Origin: Rhodobacter maris
GTDB taxonomy: Bacteria; Pseudomonadota; Alphaproteobacteria; Rhodobacterales; Rhodobacteraceae
Reading direction: 5' to 3'
Assembly (NCBI RefSeq): GCF_900217815.1
Contig: NZ_OBMT01000001.1
Span: 124,001-188,000 of the forward strand
Length of the DNA stretch: 64,000 nt
Both the position numbers and the translations under genes were made by a program. The notes below the pieces were generated by a model. That model was given only the letters and a program-made list of their open reading frames with translations. It was not told the origin of the DNA and ran no database searches. Shown one piece after another: positions 63,952-64,000 of the stretch (within the stretch, counting starts at the first letter, position 1; each line of letters begins with the position of its first letter).

Positions 63952-64000
63952 CAGCTTGCCTTGCGGGCGCGCCCGGCGGCGAGCCAGTCCAGCCAGGCCT
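63951..64000 (-). CDS. hypB: C-terminal end of HypB (partial)
   Basis: On the minus strand the last 15 codons read [15 protein letters not shown] and stop with TGA, which overlaps the hupR ATG. The tryptophan-rich ending W..WL fits the nickel-inserting GTPase HypB, and the R. capsulatus order hypA-hypB-hupR-hypC-hypD-hypE supports it. The call rests on context plus a short stub. Confidence 0.7.
   Translation of the reverse strand, partial: AWLDWLAAGRARKAS

Overview
The window comes from a phototrophic alphaproteobacterium of the genus Rhodobacter, close to but apparently not identical with R. capsulatus. The evidence is a puc operon whose LH2 beta peptide matches, as I remember it, the R. 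capsulatus peptide at all but one position; an xdhABC cluster; a type I sulfide:quinone reductase with the three catalytic cysteines at R. capsulatus positions 127/159/353; and the order hypB-hupR-hypC-hypD-hypE. Base composition is high in GC and genes are tightly packed, with many ATGA/GTGA stop-start overlaps. No tRNA, rRNA, insertion sequence, prophage or CRISPR array was seen.

Layout. 0-7 kb: end of an outer-membrane barrel gene, gloA, pth-rplY, a TPR protein, ychF, trpA and an FMN-dependent lactate dehydrogenase. 7-11 kb: an MFS exporter and the reductive pyrimidine pair preT-preA. 11-14.4 kb: the photosynthetic light-harvesting-2 operon pucB-pucA-pucC-pucD/E, with a 760-base control region carrying two TGT-N12-ACA (PpsR/CrtJ-type) palindromes, a perfect GNRA-loop hairpin between pucA and pucC, and a pucD-pucE in-frame fusion with an internal start. 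14.7-25.6 kb: chemoreceptor, small membrane protein, methyltransferase, a GGDEF-EAL protein, nadE, a secreted MORN-repeat protein and a membrane histidine kinase. 25.7-34.3 kb: leuA behind a leucine-rich leader peptide, then the cell-shape cluster mreBCD-pbp2-rodA and a hydroxyacid dehydrogenase. 34.3-41.4 kb: hisS-hisZ-hisG, slyX and dnaE. 41.6-50.9 kb: an eight-part purine module made of xanthine dehydrogenase xdhAB, its chaperone xdhC and a complete BMP-type nucleoside ABC transporter. 51-56.6 kb: sqr, then the iron uptake operon efeU-efeO-efeB plus a second imelysin-type gene. 56.7-64 kb: a 1008-residue CheB-CheR-PAS protein and the hydrogenase maturation/regulation genes hypE, hypD, hypC, hupR and the tail of hypB.

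Functionally the window mixes housekeeping genes with modules for an anoxygenic photoheterotroph: light harvesting, sulfide oxidation, hydrogen metabolism, and purine and pyrimidine salvage for nitrogen. The most interesting non-gene signals are the leuA attenuator-like leader, the pucD/E fusion, two families of GC-rich repeats with covarying stems (one translated inside xdhA, another with a 22-G run separating hypD from hypE), an exact nine-repeat internal duplication in the MORN protein, and a hairpin-plus-U-tract right at the 5' end of the predicted rplY mRNA. I found no clear candidate for an entirely new multi-gene system; the novelty here lies in regulatory and gene-architecture details.
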